From assembly GCA_038729485.1 (NCBI GenBank), contig JAVYRX010000001.1, forward strand, positions 186,001 through 250,000: 64,000 bases of DNA, given 5' to 3'. Both the position numbers and the translations under genes were made by a program. This DNA comes from GCA-001856825 sp038729485. GTDB lineage: Archaea; Thermoplasmatota; Thermoplasmata; Thermoplasmatales; GCA-001856825. Shown one piece after another: positions 43,743 through 52,793 of this stretch. The notes beneath the pieces were generated by a model. That model was given only the letters and a program-made list of their open reading frames with translations, did no database searches and had not been told where the DNA came from. Numbering within the stretch: the stretch's first letter is position 1; every line of letters begins with the position of its first letter.

Positions 43743-44931
43743 GTGAACTCAGACGAAGACAGATGATGATGTTGATGACTTCACGGACGTTGAAGAGATA
43801 CTCAAGCAGCTCAAGACGGCAGAGGAGGAGAGGAAATACATAGAGTTAGAGAACAAGAGGCTCAGTGAAGAGGTGGATAGGCTAAAAAGAGAACTGAATA
43901 GACTGAAGCTCCCTCCCCTTCTCATAGGCTCCATAGAGGATGTCATTGACGAAAGGAGAGTCGTAATAAGAAGCTCTACCGGCCCTAGTTTCCTAGTATA
44001 TGCATCAGAGCACATACCTGCAGAGAAACTCACGGTCGGTACTCGGGTCGCCCTCAACAAGGCCACCCTTTCGGTCATATCGGTTATACCTGAAGCCTAT
44101 GATCCGGCGGTGGTTGCCGCCGAGATATCTGAAAAGCCGTCGGTTACATTCGACGATATCGGAGCCCTCCGTCAACAGATACAAGAGATAAAGGAGATGG
44201 TTGAGCTCCCCCTTCTTAACCCTGAGATATTCAGAAAAGTTGGAATAGATCCTCCAACCGGCGTTCTGCTCGTTGGAGCACCCGGAACAGGGAAAACTCT
44301 CCTTGCAAAGGCAGTGGCGCATAACACAAATGCAACATTCATAAGGGTAGTAGCATCTGAGCTTGTCAGGAAATACATAGGGGAGGGCGCAAGGCTCGTC
44401 AGGGAGCTTTTTGACTTGGCAAAGAAGAAAGCCCCTTCCATAATATTCATAGATGAACTAGACGCTATTGGCTCAAGAAGGATTGACTCCTCAACTTCAG
44501 GCGACAGGGAAGTGCAGAGGACCCTAATGCAACTTCTTGCTGAAATAGACGGATTTGAACCTCTCGGAAATATAAAGCTTATAGGAGCGACGAACAGACC
44601 CGATACTCTGGACGAAGCGCTCATGAGACCTGGAAGGTTTGACAGAATCATAGAGATACCGCTCCCTTCCAAAAGCGGAAGGCTAGAGATACTTAAGATT
44701 CATACCAGAAAGATGAACCTGAAGGACGTTGATCTTGGAAAGATTGCAGAAATAACTGATGGATTCTCGGGTGCAGACATCAGAGCATCAGTAATAGAAG
44801 CAGGTATGTTTGCTATTAGGGAGGGGCGAGATTACGTAACAAGCAGCGACCTGGTAAAGGGAGTGGAGAAGATGAACGTACAGAGGAACAAGCAAACTGC
44901 CCAAAAGGGGAATCTAGAGATGTTCGTCTGA
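43743..44931 (+). CDS. pan: Proteasome-activating nucleotidase (PAN), with apparent +1 frameshift near the start
   Basis: An AAA ATPase that unfolds proteins for the 20S proteasome. Order: acidic N-terminus, coiled coil (VEEILKQLKTAEEERKYIEL...RLKRELNRLK), OB domain, AAA domain with Walker A GAPGTGKT, pore loop KYIGEG, Walker B IIFIDELDAIG and arginine-finger region RPGRFDR. The coiled-coil frame has no ATG, GTG or TTG before 43873, and a start there would remove most of the coil. The promoter points to GTG 43743 (MNSDED), which enters the coil frame only if one base at about 43761 is skipped, giving about 395 residues. The C-terminus is MFV where the proteasome-docking HbYX motif has Tyr. 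Confidence 0.82.
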
Positions 44932-45560
44932 TGAAAGAAACCCCTATTCCAAACGTATTCGAAGAGAACGGAAGCATTTTCACAAAATCCCGGGACTGCA
45001 AATCTGTCTACGGAGAGCCCGTGCTAGAAAGAGGAGATTTCTGCTATAGACTTTTCTCCCCGCTGAGGAGCAAACTAGCATCTGCTATTAAGATGGGAGT
45101 TAAGCCCGAGATAAAGGACAGCAATTACGTTTTATATCTGGGAGCGGGGGCCGGTACGACAGCTTCCCATCTATCAGATTCAATCTCGTCTGGAAGGCTT
45201 TACGCAATAGAGTTTTCTCCCGTACCTTTCATTAAGCTCGTGGCAGTCTCGGAGATTAAAAGAAACATTTATCCAATACTCCAGGACGCCCAAAAACCGA
45301 GACTATTCGCTCCATTCATAGACAGGGTGGATGTGGTCTATCAGGACGTCTCCCAACCGAATCAGGTAGACATTTTCATTGAGAACATGAATTTCTTCCG
45401 TGCGAAACGTGGCATTCTCATGCTAAAAAGCTTCTCTCTTCGTTCAGATCATTCTCCCGACAACGAAATAAAGAAAATTTCAAATAGTTTCGATGTAAAA
45501 CAGTTTAAGGACATCTCAAAGTTCCACAGGGGCCATTTTGCAGTTGTGGTCAATGGCTGA
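44931..45560 (+). CDS. flpA: Fibrillarin-like rRNA/tRNA 2'-O-methyltransferase
   Basis: The 209-residue catalytic subunit of the C/D-box sRNP that methylates rRNA and tRNA riboses with Nop5 and L7Ae. SAM motif I VLYLGAGAGTTASHLSD (67-83), AIEFSP as motif II, and YQDVSQPNQVD as the acidic strand-4 region match archaeal fibrillarin. The active-site Lys-Asp-Lys-Asp set is consistent with RLFSPLRSKL, DVSQP and MLKSFS. The ATG overlaps the pan stop by one base, so they are coupled. Nop5, often adjacent in archaea, is not here. Confidence 0.92.
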   Translation: MKETPIPNVFEENGSIFTKSRDCKSVYGEPVLERGDFCYRLFSPLRSKLASAIKMGVKPEIKDSNYVLYLGAGAGTTASHLSDSISSGRLYAIEFSPVPFIKLVAVSEIKRNIYPILQDAQKPRLFAPFIDRVDVVYQDVSQPNQVDIFIENMNFFRAKRGILMLKSFSLRSDHSPDNEIKKISNSFDVKQFKDISKFHRGHFAVVVNG

Positions 45561-45636
45561 AATTCCCACACTTTCTTTAAATATTTCTTTCAGTTGTCTT
45601 GGATAAATTTTTTATGGAATACTTCCTAGACCATTA

Positions 45637-46431
45637 GTGGCAGATGGTAAAAAAAGAGAGGTTATAGCAATAGTAGGTGTTGCAGTTGCGTTGCTGATCA
45701 TATTCTCATCTCTTTACGTTTATACGGGTAATTGGCCACCTGCCGTAATAGTAGAGTCCAAATCTATGCAACATGGCAACAACTTCGTGTTCGGAGTAAT
45801 AAATACAGGAGACATAGTAGCGGTGAAGAAAGTAACGTCATTCAAAGATGTGATTACATACGTATCTGCAAGGGAGGAGGGTGGTCCCATCACTTACGGA
45901 GAATATGGGGAAGTTATAGTGTATAGAAATTACTTGCTTCATGAGCTTGTAATACATAGGGCTATGTTTTACGTATCCGGCTGGTCCGGGGATTCGCCTA
46001 TAATTTATAACGACAAAAATCCGTCCTGGCTTAGCATTCAGGGAGCTACTGTATATATAGAGAATGTTGGATTTTCTCATAGAAATCTGATAGTTGATTT
46101 GCAGAGTTATGTTGGTCAGACAGGTTTTGTTACAATGGGCGACTACAACTTTGCCTTTTCCCCGTATGTTAGCGGGAACTATTATTTAGGCGCTGATCAG
46201 AATCTCGGTATAGACAATTCGCTGGTAAATCAATCACAAGTATTTGGTTACGCAGTCGGATATCTTCCAATTATAGGGGTCATCAAACTCTGGGATCTAA
46301 AGCTAACTGGTTCCATTACGTATATACCTGAAACAAGCAACATCGCAATGATAGTCATTCTCGCCATACTATTGATATTCATAGTGCTTCCAATCAGCAC
46401 TGGAAAGAAGGAAAGAATAAAGAAGAATTAA
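45637..46431 (+). CDS. Archaeal signal peptidase I (S26B)
   Basis: This 264-residue membrane protease that removes signal peptides has an N-terminal helix (9-29). The catalytic Ser43 is in VESKSMQHG and the catalytic His107 in LVIHRAM, matching the Ser-His form of archaeal/ER signal peptidases; an Asp in GADQNLGIDNS-type sequence (about 190) could complete the site. The conserved C-terminal box YAVGYLPIIGVIKLW is present, followed by a second helix (about 235-255) and a basic tail. The start is GTG 45637. It could process the giant surface protein at the window's left end. Confidence 0.82.
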   Translation: MADGKKREVIAIVGVAVALLIIFSSLYVYTGNWPPAVIVESKSMQHGNNFVFGVINTGDIVAVKKVTSFKDVITYVSAREEGGPITYGEYGEVIVYRNYLLHELVIHRAMFYVSGWSGDSPIIYNDKNPSWLSIQGATVYIENVGFSHRNLIVDLQSYVGQTGFVTMGDYNFAFSPYVSGNYYLGADQNLGIDNSLVNQSQVFGYAVGYLPIIGVIKLWDLKLTGSITYIPETSNIAMIVILAILLIFIVLPISTGKKERIKKN

Positions 46432-46573
46432 CGATCTCCTAAATAGATGCCGTTCGCTTTCACTGACCATTGGAAAGCTACTGATCAATAATAACTTTTA
46501 GAAAATATCTGTGGTGATGCAACTACCAGCCTTTCATCGACGTTTATGGACGCTTTCAGAAAAATTATTGAGA

Positions 46574-47029
46574 TTAAAGCTCCACTGAACTGTAATCCAT
46601 GTCCTTGTAGGTCGTCAGTATTGTCCTTGTATCGCTTCTTTCAATCTCTGATATCGAGGATATCCTGTCCAGGATCTTGGTATATTCGTCCTTGTTTCTG
46701 CAAAGAGTATAAACAACGAAATCTATGTCACCCAGGAGGAAGTATACGGAAATAACGCCGGGTATTTTCTTTAACTTTTCAGCTATTACGTCCTTGTAAT
46801 TTCCTCCGTACTTTCCTCTCACCATTGTGAGTGTTGAGAAGGAAATACCCATCTTTGAATAGTCTATTGTTGCTGTCACTCTCTTAATGTAGCCGTTCAT
46901 CTTTAGATTCTCTATCCTCTTGCTAATGGCAGAGGGAGAATAGAGACCAACCCTTTTGCCTATCTCTTTTAGAGAAAGTGTTGCATCTTCCCTGAGAACC
47001 TTGAGAATTCTTTTGTCAAACTCGTCCAT
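46574..47029 (-). CDS. Lrp/AsnC-family transcriptional regulator
   Basis: This 151-residue protein has an N-terminal winged helix-turn-helix (MDEFDKRILKVLREDATLSLKEIGKRVG...AISKRIENLKMNGYIKR) and a C-terminal RAM domain (ISVYFLLGDIDFVVYTLCRNKDEYTKIL) that binds amino acids or other effectors in this family. Its targets are unknown; neighbouring UbiA is one candidate since the two are close on the same strand, but that is speculation. Confidence 0.88.
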   Translation of the reverse strand: MDEFDKRILKVLREDATLSLKEIGKRVGLYSPSAISKRIENLKMNGYIKRVTATIDYSKMGISFSTLTMVRGKYGGNYKDVIAEKLKKIPGVISVYFLLGDIDFVVYTLCRNKDEYTKILDRISSISEIERSDTRTILTTYKDMDYSSVEL

Positions 47030-47122
47030 ACATTCGAAAAGTTTACACTAATTTAACGCTTTCCAAGTTTACTGGGCTATTGAAAAGCAAATGTGGTTGT
47101 TACAGATCCCGCCATCCATTCC

Positions 47123-48028
47123 TTAAAAAAGAGACAGAACTGCAAGAGATAGAAGTGTAACGAATACATAAGGTCCAAGGTACCATTCAGCAGTTGAATA
47201 TTTGCTTCTATGCATTTTGGAGATGGACAAATACGCCAACGGAGACGTTACTAAAACGAAAATGGCATACGATCCGTAAATACCGAACAGAACAAGAACA
47301 ACAGTAATGACATAGAACAATGCCCCTATAACGGCAACAAGAACGTTCGTCCTCCTTTTTCCCAGAAGAACAGGCACGGTCACTAGCCCTGCTGCGCTGT
47401 CAGACTCAATATCCCTCGCATTTCCCACGAGGAAAACGATAACAATCAGGAAAGAGAATGGAATTGTGTATAATATCCCTGTGACGACTGTTCTACCCAG
47501 ACAGGAAATTGAAATGAGAAGATTAGCTAATAAAACTGAAACAAAAACACCGACCTCGCCGAATCCGTAATATTTATAACGCAGAGGAGGGCCCGTATAT
47601 CCGTAACCTGCGAGGAAGCCCAACGATCCAACAGCAAGTATCACAGGGCTATATAGAAACGAATCAAGCGAGATGAGAGCAAAATAAAGCAAGGAAAACA
47701 AAATTGCCCACTTCAGAAGGTAGCTCTGCCTCACGTGATAGGAAAATATGGGATGCCTTCTGTAAAGGGAGTTTGGGGAATTCGGCTTATCCAATCCGTA
47801 CCTAAAGTCGAAGAAGTCGTCGAATAGGTTAATCGCAGCCATAAGAGGCATTATGGATATTGCACTGACGACGAAGGGAACGAATTTAACTTCCCCGGAT
47901 ACTAGAATGGAAAAAGTGAAGCCTGGAAGGATAAAGACGAGATATATGTAAATAGGCGGAACCTTCCCCCCTCTTGACGAAATGTCCGCAAGTTTAATGA
48001 TCTGTTTCAAATCTCCTCCCACTTTCAT
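47123..48028 (-). CDS. UbiA-family prenyltransferase, MenA-like
   Basis: This 301-residue protein with about nine helices has the two Asp-rich prenyl diphosphate motifs of UbiA enzymes: NLFDDFFDFRYG (67-78) and NARDIESD in the second half. The element GYTGPPLRYKYYGFGEVGVF is close to MenA, which prenylates dihydroxynaphthoate in menaquinone synthesis. Thermoplasmata use menaquinone-like quinones, so this fits, but protoheme farnesyltransferase or lipid GGGP-type members are alternatives. The start is ATG 48028. Confidence 0.8.
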   Translation of the reverse strand: MKVGGDLKQIIKLADISSRGGKVPPIYIYLVFILPGFTFSILVSGEVKFVPFVVSAISIMPLMAAINLFDDFFDFRYGLDKPNSPNSLYRRHPIFSYHVRQSYLLKWAILFSLLYFALISLDSFLYSPVILAVGSLGFLAGYGYTGPPLRYKYYGFGEVGVFVSVLLANLLISISCLGRTVVTGILYTIPFSFLIVIVFLVGNARDIESDSAAGLVTVPVLLGKRRTNVLVAVIGALFYVITVVLVLFGIYGSYAIFVLVTSPLAYLSISKMHRSKYSTAEWYLGPYVFVTLLSLAVLSLF

Positions 48029-48097
48029 TGAGGGAACAAATAAAACAATTTGGTGTGTTCGAAGAAGAAGTAAATAGTCAAGCTACATTAAGGTTTT

Positions 48098-48394
48098 ATG
48101 AAAGAAATGGAGATTAAGATTTCGATGCTCAAATGCCCTATATGCGATAATAATCATAACTACAGCGTCAAGGTTGAATACGATGAAGGGAAAAATGAAG
48201 CCGACGGTGAACCGCAACCCTATTACAACACATTCACCACAAAGAAGAAAGTTGGAGACAAGGTGATAGAGGTGCAGGTTTACGAGATAGATGCTTTCTG
48301 CCTTAAGAACAACATTCCGTTCAGGATAATAGTTGATCCTCCTCTTCCACCAGGCTCCCAGCCCACGAAATTTACGGTTACGGCTGCAACCTAG
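48098..48394 (+). CDS. Small hypothetical protein with CPxC motif
   Basis: 98 residues, no family recognised. The N-terminus has a CPICDNNHNY element that could bind a metal with the later Cys (FCLKN), but four clear ligands are not present. The C-terminal half (NNIPFRIIVDPPLPPGSQPTKF) is strand-rich. It lies nine bases upstream of a TIGR01777-type epimerase gene and is probably co-transcribed. A T/A-rich element (GTCAAGCTACATTAAGG) precedes the ATG. Confidence 0.55.
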   Translation: MKEMEIKISMLKCPICDNNHNYSVKVEYDEGKNEADGEPQPYYNTFTTKKKVGDKVIEVQVYEIDAFCLKNNIPFRIIVDPPLPPGSQPTKFTVTAAT

Positions 48395-48403
48395 ATACAT
48401 CTC

Positions 48404-49288
48404 ATGAAGTATCTTATAGCAGGAGGAACTGGATTCATAGGCAGGCATTTGCGGAGCGAAGTGGAGAGAAACGGAGATAAAGTAACGGTACTTACCAGAG
48501 GGGAAATAACGGACGGCGACTTCATAAGGTGGGATCCGCTATCAGATACCTCACCTAAGGACGTGGACGTTGGGTCATTTGACATTGTAGTGAACCTTTC
48601 AGGAGAAGGAATAGAAAGGAGATGGACATCAAATTACAAAGAAATCCTGGTAAAGTCAAGGGTTAGGGCAACTTCTGTTCTTGTTTCCCTTATAAATTTA
48701 TCAGAGAGAAAACCGAGATATTTTGTAAATGCATCCGCAATAGGGTACTATGGGAACAGGGAGTCTCCCGTCGACGAAGAATCTCCACCCGGAAACGATT
48801 TTCTGGCTGAATTATGCGTCAAGTGGGAAGGTGAAGCACGTAAGATCGATCGAAGCGTGAAGCTTTTGATACCCAGATTCGGAATAGTTCTAGGGAACGA
48901 CGGCGGTGCATTGCCAGCACTGAAAACCATGGCCAGATATGGAATAACACCAAAAAGCTACGGTTCAAGCTCGTGGAAATCTTGGATAGGTATCTCTGAT
49001 GCGTCAAGGTCTATTCCATTTATGATCTCGAATGGATTTTCAGGTTCTTATAATGCTGTTTCTCTTAATCCAGCTTCCCTTCAGGAATTCATAAAAGGGT
49101 TATATAATTCTGTTGGAAGAAAACCGAAAATACATCTAGGAAAGAGAGCCTTCAGACTCCTCCTTGGAGAGGGATCCGAATTTTCCATATATGGAGGACA
49201 GAACGTAAGACCTAAGAGGCTTCAAGAGCTTGGATTCAAGTTCAAATATGACAACCTTGAAAGCGCGATGAGAAGCGGTGGTGTATGA
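48404..49288 (+). CDS. NAD(P)-dependent epimerase, YfcH/TIGR01777 type
   Basis: The 294-residue extended short-chain dehydrogenase has nucleotide motif AGGTGFIGRHL (6-16), NLSGEGIERRWT, the family motifs SAIGYYGNRE and LCVKWEGEA, and a C-terminal DUF1731-like domain (RAFRLLLGEGSEF...RPKRLQELGFKF). The Tyr in GYYG with the nearby residues is the catalytic set of this group. The physiological substrate of YfcH-type proteins is not established. Confidence 0.85.
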   Translation: MKYLIAGGTGFIGRHLRSEVERNGDKVTVLTRGEITDGDFIRWDPLSDTSPKDVDVGSFDIVVNLSGEGIERRWTSNYKEILVKSRVRATSVLVSLINLSERKPRYFVNASAIGYYGNRESPVDEESPPGNDFLAELCVKWEGEARKIDRSVKLLIPRFGIVLGNDGGALPALKTMARYGITPKSYGSSSWKSWIGISDASRSIPFMISNGFSGSYNAVSLNPASLQEFIKGLYNSVGRKPKIHLGKRAFRLLLGEGSEFSIYGGQNVRPKRLQELGFKFKYDNLESAMRSGGV

Positions 49289-49295
49289 AAAAAGC

Positions 49296-49904
49296 CTATG
49301 GAACCTGGAAACTCTTACCATGCCCGGGATATGCTGTTAGGCCATGCATGTCGAGTATCTTCTTAATAGAGCTTTCTGCCTTTGTCTTATCCATCGTAAA
49401 GGTACTGTTGAAACGGAATTTACCATTTACCTGCTGGATTGAGTCACCCACAAACAAGGCTTTTATGGATGGAAATAGGTAAGAGGTGCTGCCGGGTGTA
49501 TGCCCCGGGGTATCTACGACAGTTATACCTTCAGTTTTTAGACTGCTCAACGGGAGAACATTTTCTACTGGCCTCGGCTTCATCATGCTGCCCAATAAGC
49601 TGGCGAATCCCTTGGCCATAGGCACCTTTTCATTTCCCTTTACAACGTTAATCTCTTTGTCCGGGACGTATATTTCGGGATGAAATTCATCATATACATC
49701 CCTTAGACCGCCTATGTGATCCGAATGGGTATGAGTTATGAGAACTATGTCTGGCTTGATTCCGATGTTATTGAAGAATGAGATTATTATATTGGCTGAT
49801 CTCTTCATTCCTGTGTCTATTAGTATTTTAAGGCTTGAATACTTTACTAAGTAACAGTTGGCGATTGTTCTGTCTATGAGTTCCACGTTATCCGTGAGTT
49901 TCAT
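49296..49904 (-). CDS. Metallo-beta-lactamase-fold hydrolase
   Basis: This 202-residue MBL-fold protein has the metal-binding motif HTHSDH (58-63), an N-terminal DTGMKRS strand, a third histidine in DTPGHTPGST, VGDSI as the bridging Asp and YPGHG as the last His. The metal set is complete for a dinuclear site. Likely a glyoxalase II-like or lactonase-like hydrolase; the substrate is unknown. It converges with the epimerase gene with a seven-base gap. Confidence 0.83.
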   Translation of the reverse strand: MKLTDNVELIDRTIANCYLVKYSSLKILIDTGMKRSANIIISFFNNIGIKPDIVLITHTHSDHIGGLRDVYDEFHPEIYVPDKEINVVKGNEKVPMAKGFASLLGSMMKPRPVENVLPLSSLKTEGITVVDTPGHTPGSTSYLFPSIKALFVGDSIQQVNGKFRFNSTFTMDKTKAESSIKKILDMHGLTAYPGHGKSFQVP

Positions 49905-50039
49905 GACTTTAGGATGAAATGCAGCATTTAATTTTTTACGGAGTAAAACGCAACTTTCTTTGACCGAAGAGGGGAGACATTCATCTTACTATGCCAAAAA
50001 CGTTGATGAACTCTGGATTTTTCCATTAATAAGAGGGGA

Positions 50040-50828
50040 TCAGAATGGAAATTTTATCAGCCCGCCGTCCACTTGTATATTGGTGCCATTAATATAAGAT
50101 GCATCATCTGAGCAGAGATATGCGACAAGGTTCCCTATTTCTTCCGGCCGCCCAAACCTCTTTGAAGGGATTACATGCCTTATGCTGTCATAAGCCTCCT
50201 CAATGGTCTGGTTGTTAGCAGCTGCATTCCTCCTTGCTATATTTTCAAGTCTCGGGGTCATGATATAGCCCTGGGATATGCTGTTAAATGTTATTCCGAA
50301 TTGTGAAAATTCTAATGACAAAACTTTAGAGAGGCTTACAACGGCGGCCCTAAGAGAGGCGGATATTGCAAAATTCTCCATTGGCTGTTTCGTCGTCATG
50401 GACGTTACGAAAACTATCCTGCCGGCTCTCTTCTTTATCATATCTGGCAGGAATTCCCTTGTGAGAAGAATGGTGCTTTTGAGTATCATATTTATGCTTA
50501 CGTCCCAGTCATTCTCCGTAATTTCAAAGAATGGAGCAACTTTAGGGTCCCCATAGTTCATTATTAAAAAATCGACCTCTCCCCTAGATCTCCTGGCTTC
50601 ACCTGCTATTCTTCTTACGTCATCCGGTTTGCTTAGATCGCCAGAGCTAAACGTAATCCTATTGGATGTTTCTTCCTCTATTTCTTTGGCGCTTTTGCTT
50701 ATTCTTTCCGTGTCCCTAGAAAAGATGTGAACGTTGCATCCTTCAGATGCTAGCACCTTTGCTATGCCTTTCCCGATCCCTGAACTAGCAGCACTCACAA
50801 TTGCGACCCTGTTCTTTAATCCCCGCAT
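50040..50828 (-). CDS. Short-chain dehydrogenase/reductase lacking the usual Tyr-x3-Lys
   Basis: This 262-residue SDR has a clear cofactor-binding fold (VSAASSGIGKGIA, 11-23; FSRDTERIS, suggesting NADP) and structural motif NYGDPKVAP in place of NNAG. The catalytic Tyr-x3-Lys is absent: the equivalent stretch NFAISASLRAAV has Ser and Arg. The substrate-loop/C-terminal pattern GYIMTPRLEN and INGTNIQVDGG is normal. A subgroup of FabG-like SDRs lacks the Tyr, so it may be catalytically different or non-enzymatic. The substrate is unknown. Confidence 0.8.
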   Translation of the reverse strand: MRGLKNRVAIVSAASSGIGKGIAKVLASEGCNVHIFSRDTERISKSAKEIEEETSNRITFSSGDLSKPDDVRRIAGEARRSRGEVDFLIMNYGDPKVAPFFEITENDWDVSINMILKSTILLTREFLPDMIKKRAGRIVFVTSMTTKQPMENFAISASLRAAVVSLSKVLSLEFSQFGITFNSISQGYIMTPRLENIARRNAAANNQTIEEAYDSIRHVIPSKRFGRPEEIGNLVAYLCSDDASYINGTNIQVDGGLIKFPF

Positions 50829-50924
50829 AAATTTACAGCTTCGTTCCTTATAAAAATTTTATTGTGTTAAAAAAGTAGTGCTGATGGAGACATAAAATCA
50901 ATAGCGAAAGCCTTATCAAAGACC

Positions 50925-51278
50925 ATGGAAGTTACACGGATTAGCTGGATCGGGGTAAAGACAAATTCTTCGGAAGAATTCAAGAAAATGACTAGAATAT
51001 TCTCCAAAATTCTCCATGGATGGGAATCTTCAGCAGGAAATGATTACATGCATTTCTCCAACGGCAGTACCATGATAGAAGTGTATTACGAAAACTCAAA
51101 GAGAGACGAAATCGTATGTGGTCTCGAAGTTGAAAGCATTGAGAATGCGATTTCAGAGATAAAGGAGATGGGACTTACCCTGATTGGAAGCAAAGAATGT
51201 GCTGATGGCAGCTGCTGGCAGCACTTCATTATGCCTGACGCGACGGAGTGGGAGGTAAAACAGAGCGGAAGAGACTAA
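50925..51278 (+). CDS. VOC-superfamily (glyoxalase/bleomycin resistance-like) protein
   Basis: 117 residues with the beta-alpha-beta-beta-beta module pattern of VOC proteins: ISWIGVKTNSSEEFKKM at the start, VCGLEVESIENAISEIKEMGLTLIG and a terminal HFIMPDATEWEVKQ, in which His and Glu are in metal-ligand positions. It is a single-module member, so it should dimerise. The substrate is unknown. It is probably preceded by a TATA-like element in the A/T-rich gap after the divergent SDR gene. Confidence 0.72.
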   Translation: MEVTRISWIGVKTNSSEEFKKMTRIFSKILHGWESSAGNDYMHFSNGSTMIEVYYENSKRDEIVCGLEVESIENAISEIKEMGLTLIGSKECADGSCWQHFIMPDATEWEVKQSGRD

Positions 51279-51389
51279 ATCTGTTAGCGTGTTAATCGAT
51301 CTGAACTAAAAGTGGAAATATTCTGCGTTAGGTTCAAGTTCCCAGTGGGCAAAATATTTGACCTTGTAACACATTCGTTCACGACCTCT

Positions 51390-51698
51390 ATGATTGCAGC
51401 TTTTCCGACCGATGATCAAATTCACATAAGTGATCACTTTGGGAGATGTAAATACTTCATTTTAGCTGATATTTCTTCAGGCAAACTAGAGAAGAAACAA
51501 CTGATAGAAAATCCTCACAACAGTGAGGAAAGGGAAGGCGTCGGTCATGGACTTGTTTTAAAACTGCTGACAGATAATAAGGTAAACAGGGTTTTCTGTA
51601 CAAATATGGGAGAAAGGATGGAAGACAATCTAAGGAGCCTGCACATAGATGTTCAGAGATGCGAGAGAGGTACTAGCATTTCAGACCTTCTTCGTTGA
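51390..51698 (+). CDS. NifX/NafY-like (dinitrogenase cofactor biosynthesis superfamily) protein
   Basis: About 102 residues. IAAFPTDDQIHISDHFGRCKYFILADI at the start is the typical beginning of the Di-Nitro_FeMo-Co family, and GVGHGLVLKLLTDNKVNRVFCTNMGERM covers the rest of the ribonuclease H-like fold. The C-terminal basic tail is short. No nif genes are nearby; in archaea without nitrogenase these proteins are thought to handle iron-sulfur or metal clusters. I use ATG 51390 because sequence before it (from 51312) does not fit the family. Confidence 0.78.
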   Translation: MIAAFPTDDQIHISDHFGRCKYFILADISSGKLEKKQLIENPHNSEEREGVGHGLVLKLLTDNKVNRVFCTNMGERMEDNLRSLHIDVQRCERGTSISDLLR

Positions 51699-51700
51699 AT

Positions 51701-52708
51701 TCAGTCATAGCCCAGTCTTTCTGAGTGGTCGTTGATCTCTTCTGCAGTCTTATCTATAACGCTGGCAAACTCCCTTAACATTTGCACAGAGGACGAAAGA
51801 TTCGATTTTGTTAGTTGCTCAACATTTACTCCTATAGGTACGTCTATTCCACTGCTCTCAATTTCGCGCATTATCTCAGCAAATACCTTGATGGAGTTGT
51901 ATATGGATCTCTTGGCAGCAGCATGGATATCCCTTCCCTCAAGAATGTCTATCTTCTTCTCCTCCGGTAGATCTACACCTAGGAAATCCAGAAGGTTCAG
52001 GTCTGGCGTGCTCCTCAAAGGAGCGAAGCTAAAAATTACCGTTGCAGGTCTTATAGATGCAACCTCGCACAGTTTGGAGTATTCGTTAAGAAGACCTACT
52101 ATCCCAGCACTGTCAAATAACATCTGAGTTGTAAAAAACTGCGCACCTGTGATCGTCTTAAAGAGCATCCTTTTTGCTTCATCCTTCCTCTCGGGAAGAG
52201 AGATGTTTCCTATGGTTATCGGTTCATTGTGCTTTTTTTCCCAAAATTTCCTTGCTATTACGTTAGCTTCAGAGATGCTCGGACCCGGATATCTGTGATG
52301 CCTTGTATTGCCTCCAACGAAAATCATATTCCTTATTCCGTAAAATGAGGTTTCTTCAATCCAGTCTATGAACTTCTGATATGTATCTATGTGCGCGACA
52401 ACCTTGTTCACCACCGCATCTAGATTCAGAATATCTGCGATCCCCCTCGCGAGGGCCCGGGTATACACACTATTATATCTTGGCCTTCCCTCGTGGTTCT
52501 CCTCTACAAGTTCCGGAACGCTGATTGCATTCAACCTACCAACATCTTGGATTGCCTTCGCAACTTCTACCTTTCTCGCCTCCAGATTTCTGAGTATCTT
52601 TTCGTCATGCTCCCTATCCCCAGTCTTACTGTCCCTCAATGGAATAACAGTAAAGATAAGTGGTCTCTTCATGAGCACATCGGGTAGAGTTGCCTTGGTC
52701 TCACGCAT
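51701..52708 (-). CDS. Methylenetetrahydrofolate reductase-like protein
   Basis: This 335-residue protein has a (beta/alpha)8-type pattern similar to the MTHFR family: NMIFVGGNTRHH...PGPSISEAN resembles the MTHFR glycine-loop region, and TGAQFFTTQMLFDSAG matches the conserved GADFFITQ-type strand. If right, it would reduce methylene-tetrahydropterin to methyl-tetrahydropterin, supplying the MetE reaction elsewhere in the window. The match is partial and the flavin-binding residues cannot be confirmed, so the name is tentative. It ends two bases after the NifX-like gene's stop (convergent). Confidence 0.5.
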   Translation of the reverse strand: MRETKATLPDVLMKRPLIFTVIPLRDSKTGDREHDEKILRNLEARKVEVAKAIQDVGRLNAISVPELVEENHEGRPRYNSVYTRALARGIADILNLDAVVNKVVAHIDTYQKFIDWIEETSFYGIRNMIFVGGNTRHHRYPGPSISEANVIARKFWEKKHNEPITIGNISLPERKDEAKRMLFKTITGAQFFTTQMLFDSAGIVGLLNEYSKLCEVASIRPATVIFSFAPLRSTPDLNLLDFLGVDLPEEKKIDILEGRDIHAAAKRSIYNSIKVFAEIMREIESSGIDVPIGVNVEQLTKSNLSSSVQMLREFASVIDKTAEEINDHSERLGYD

Positions 52709-52793
52709 GCCTCTATATTGTCAAGGCGAGTATTTAATTTCTCTGTGCCCGGAATGCAATGTTAAATAAAGGTAATATGATACCAAGATTAAA

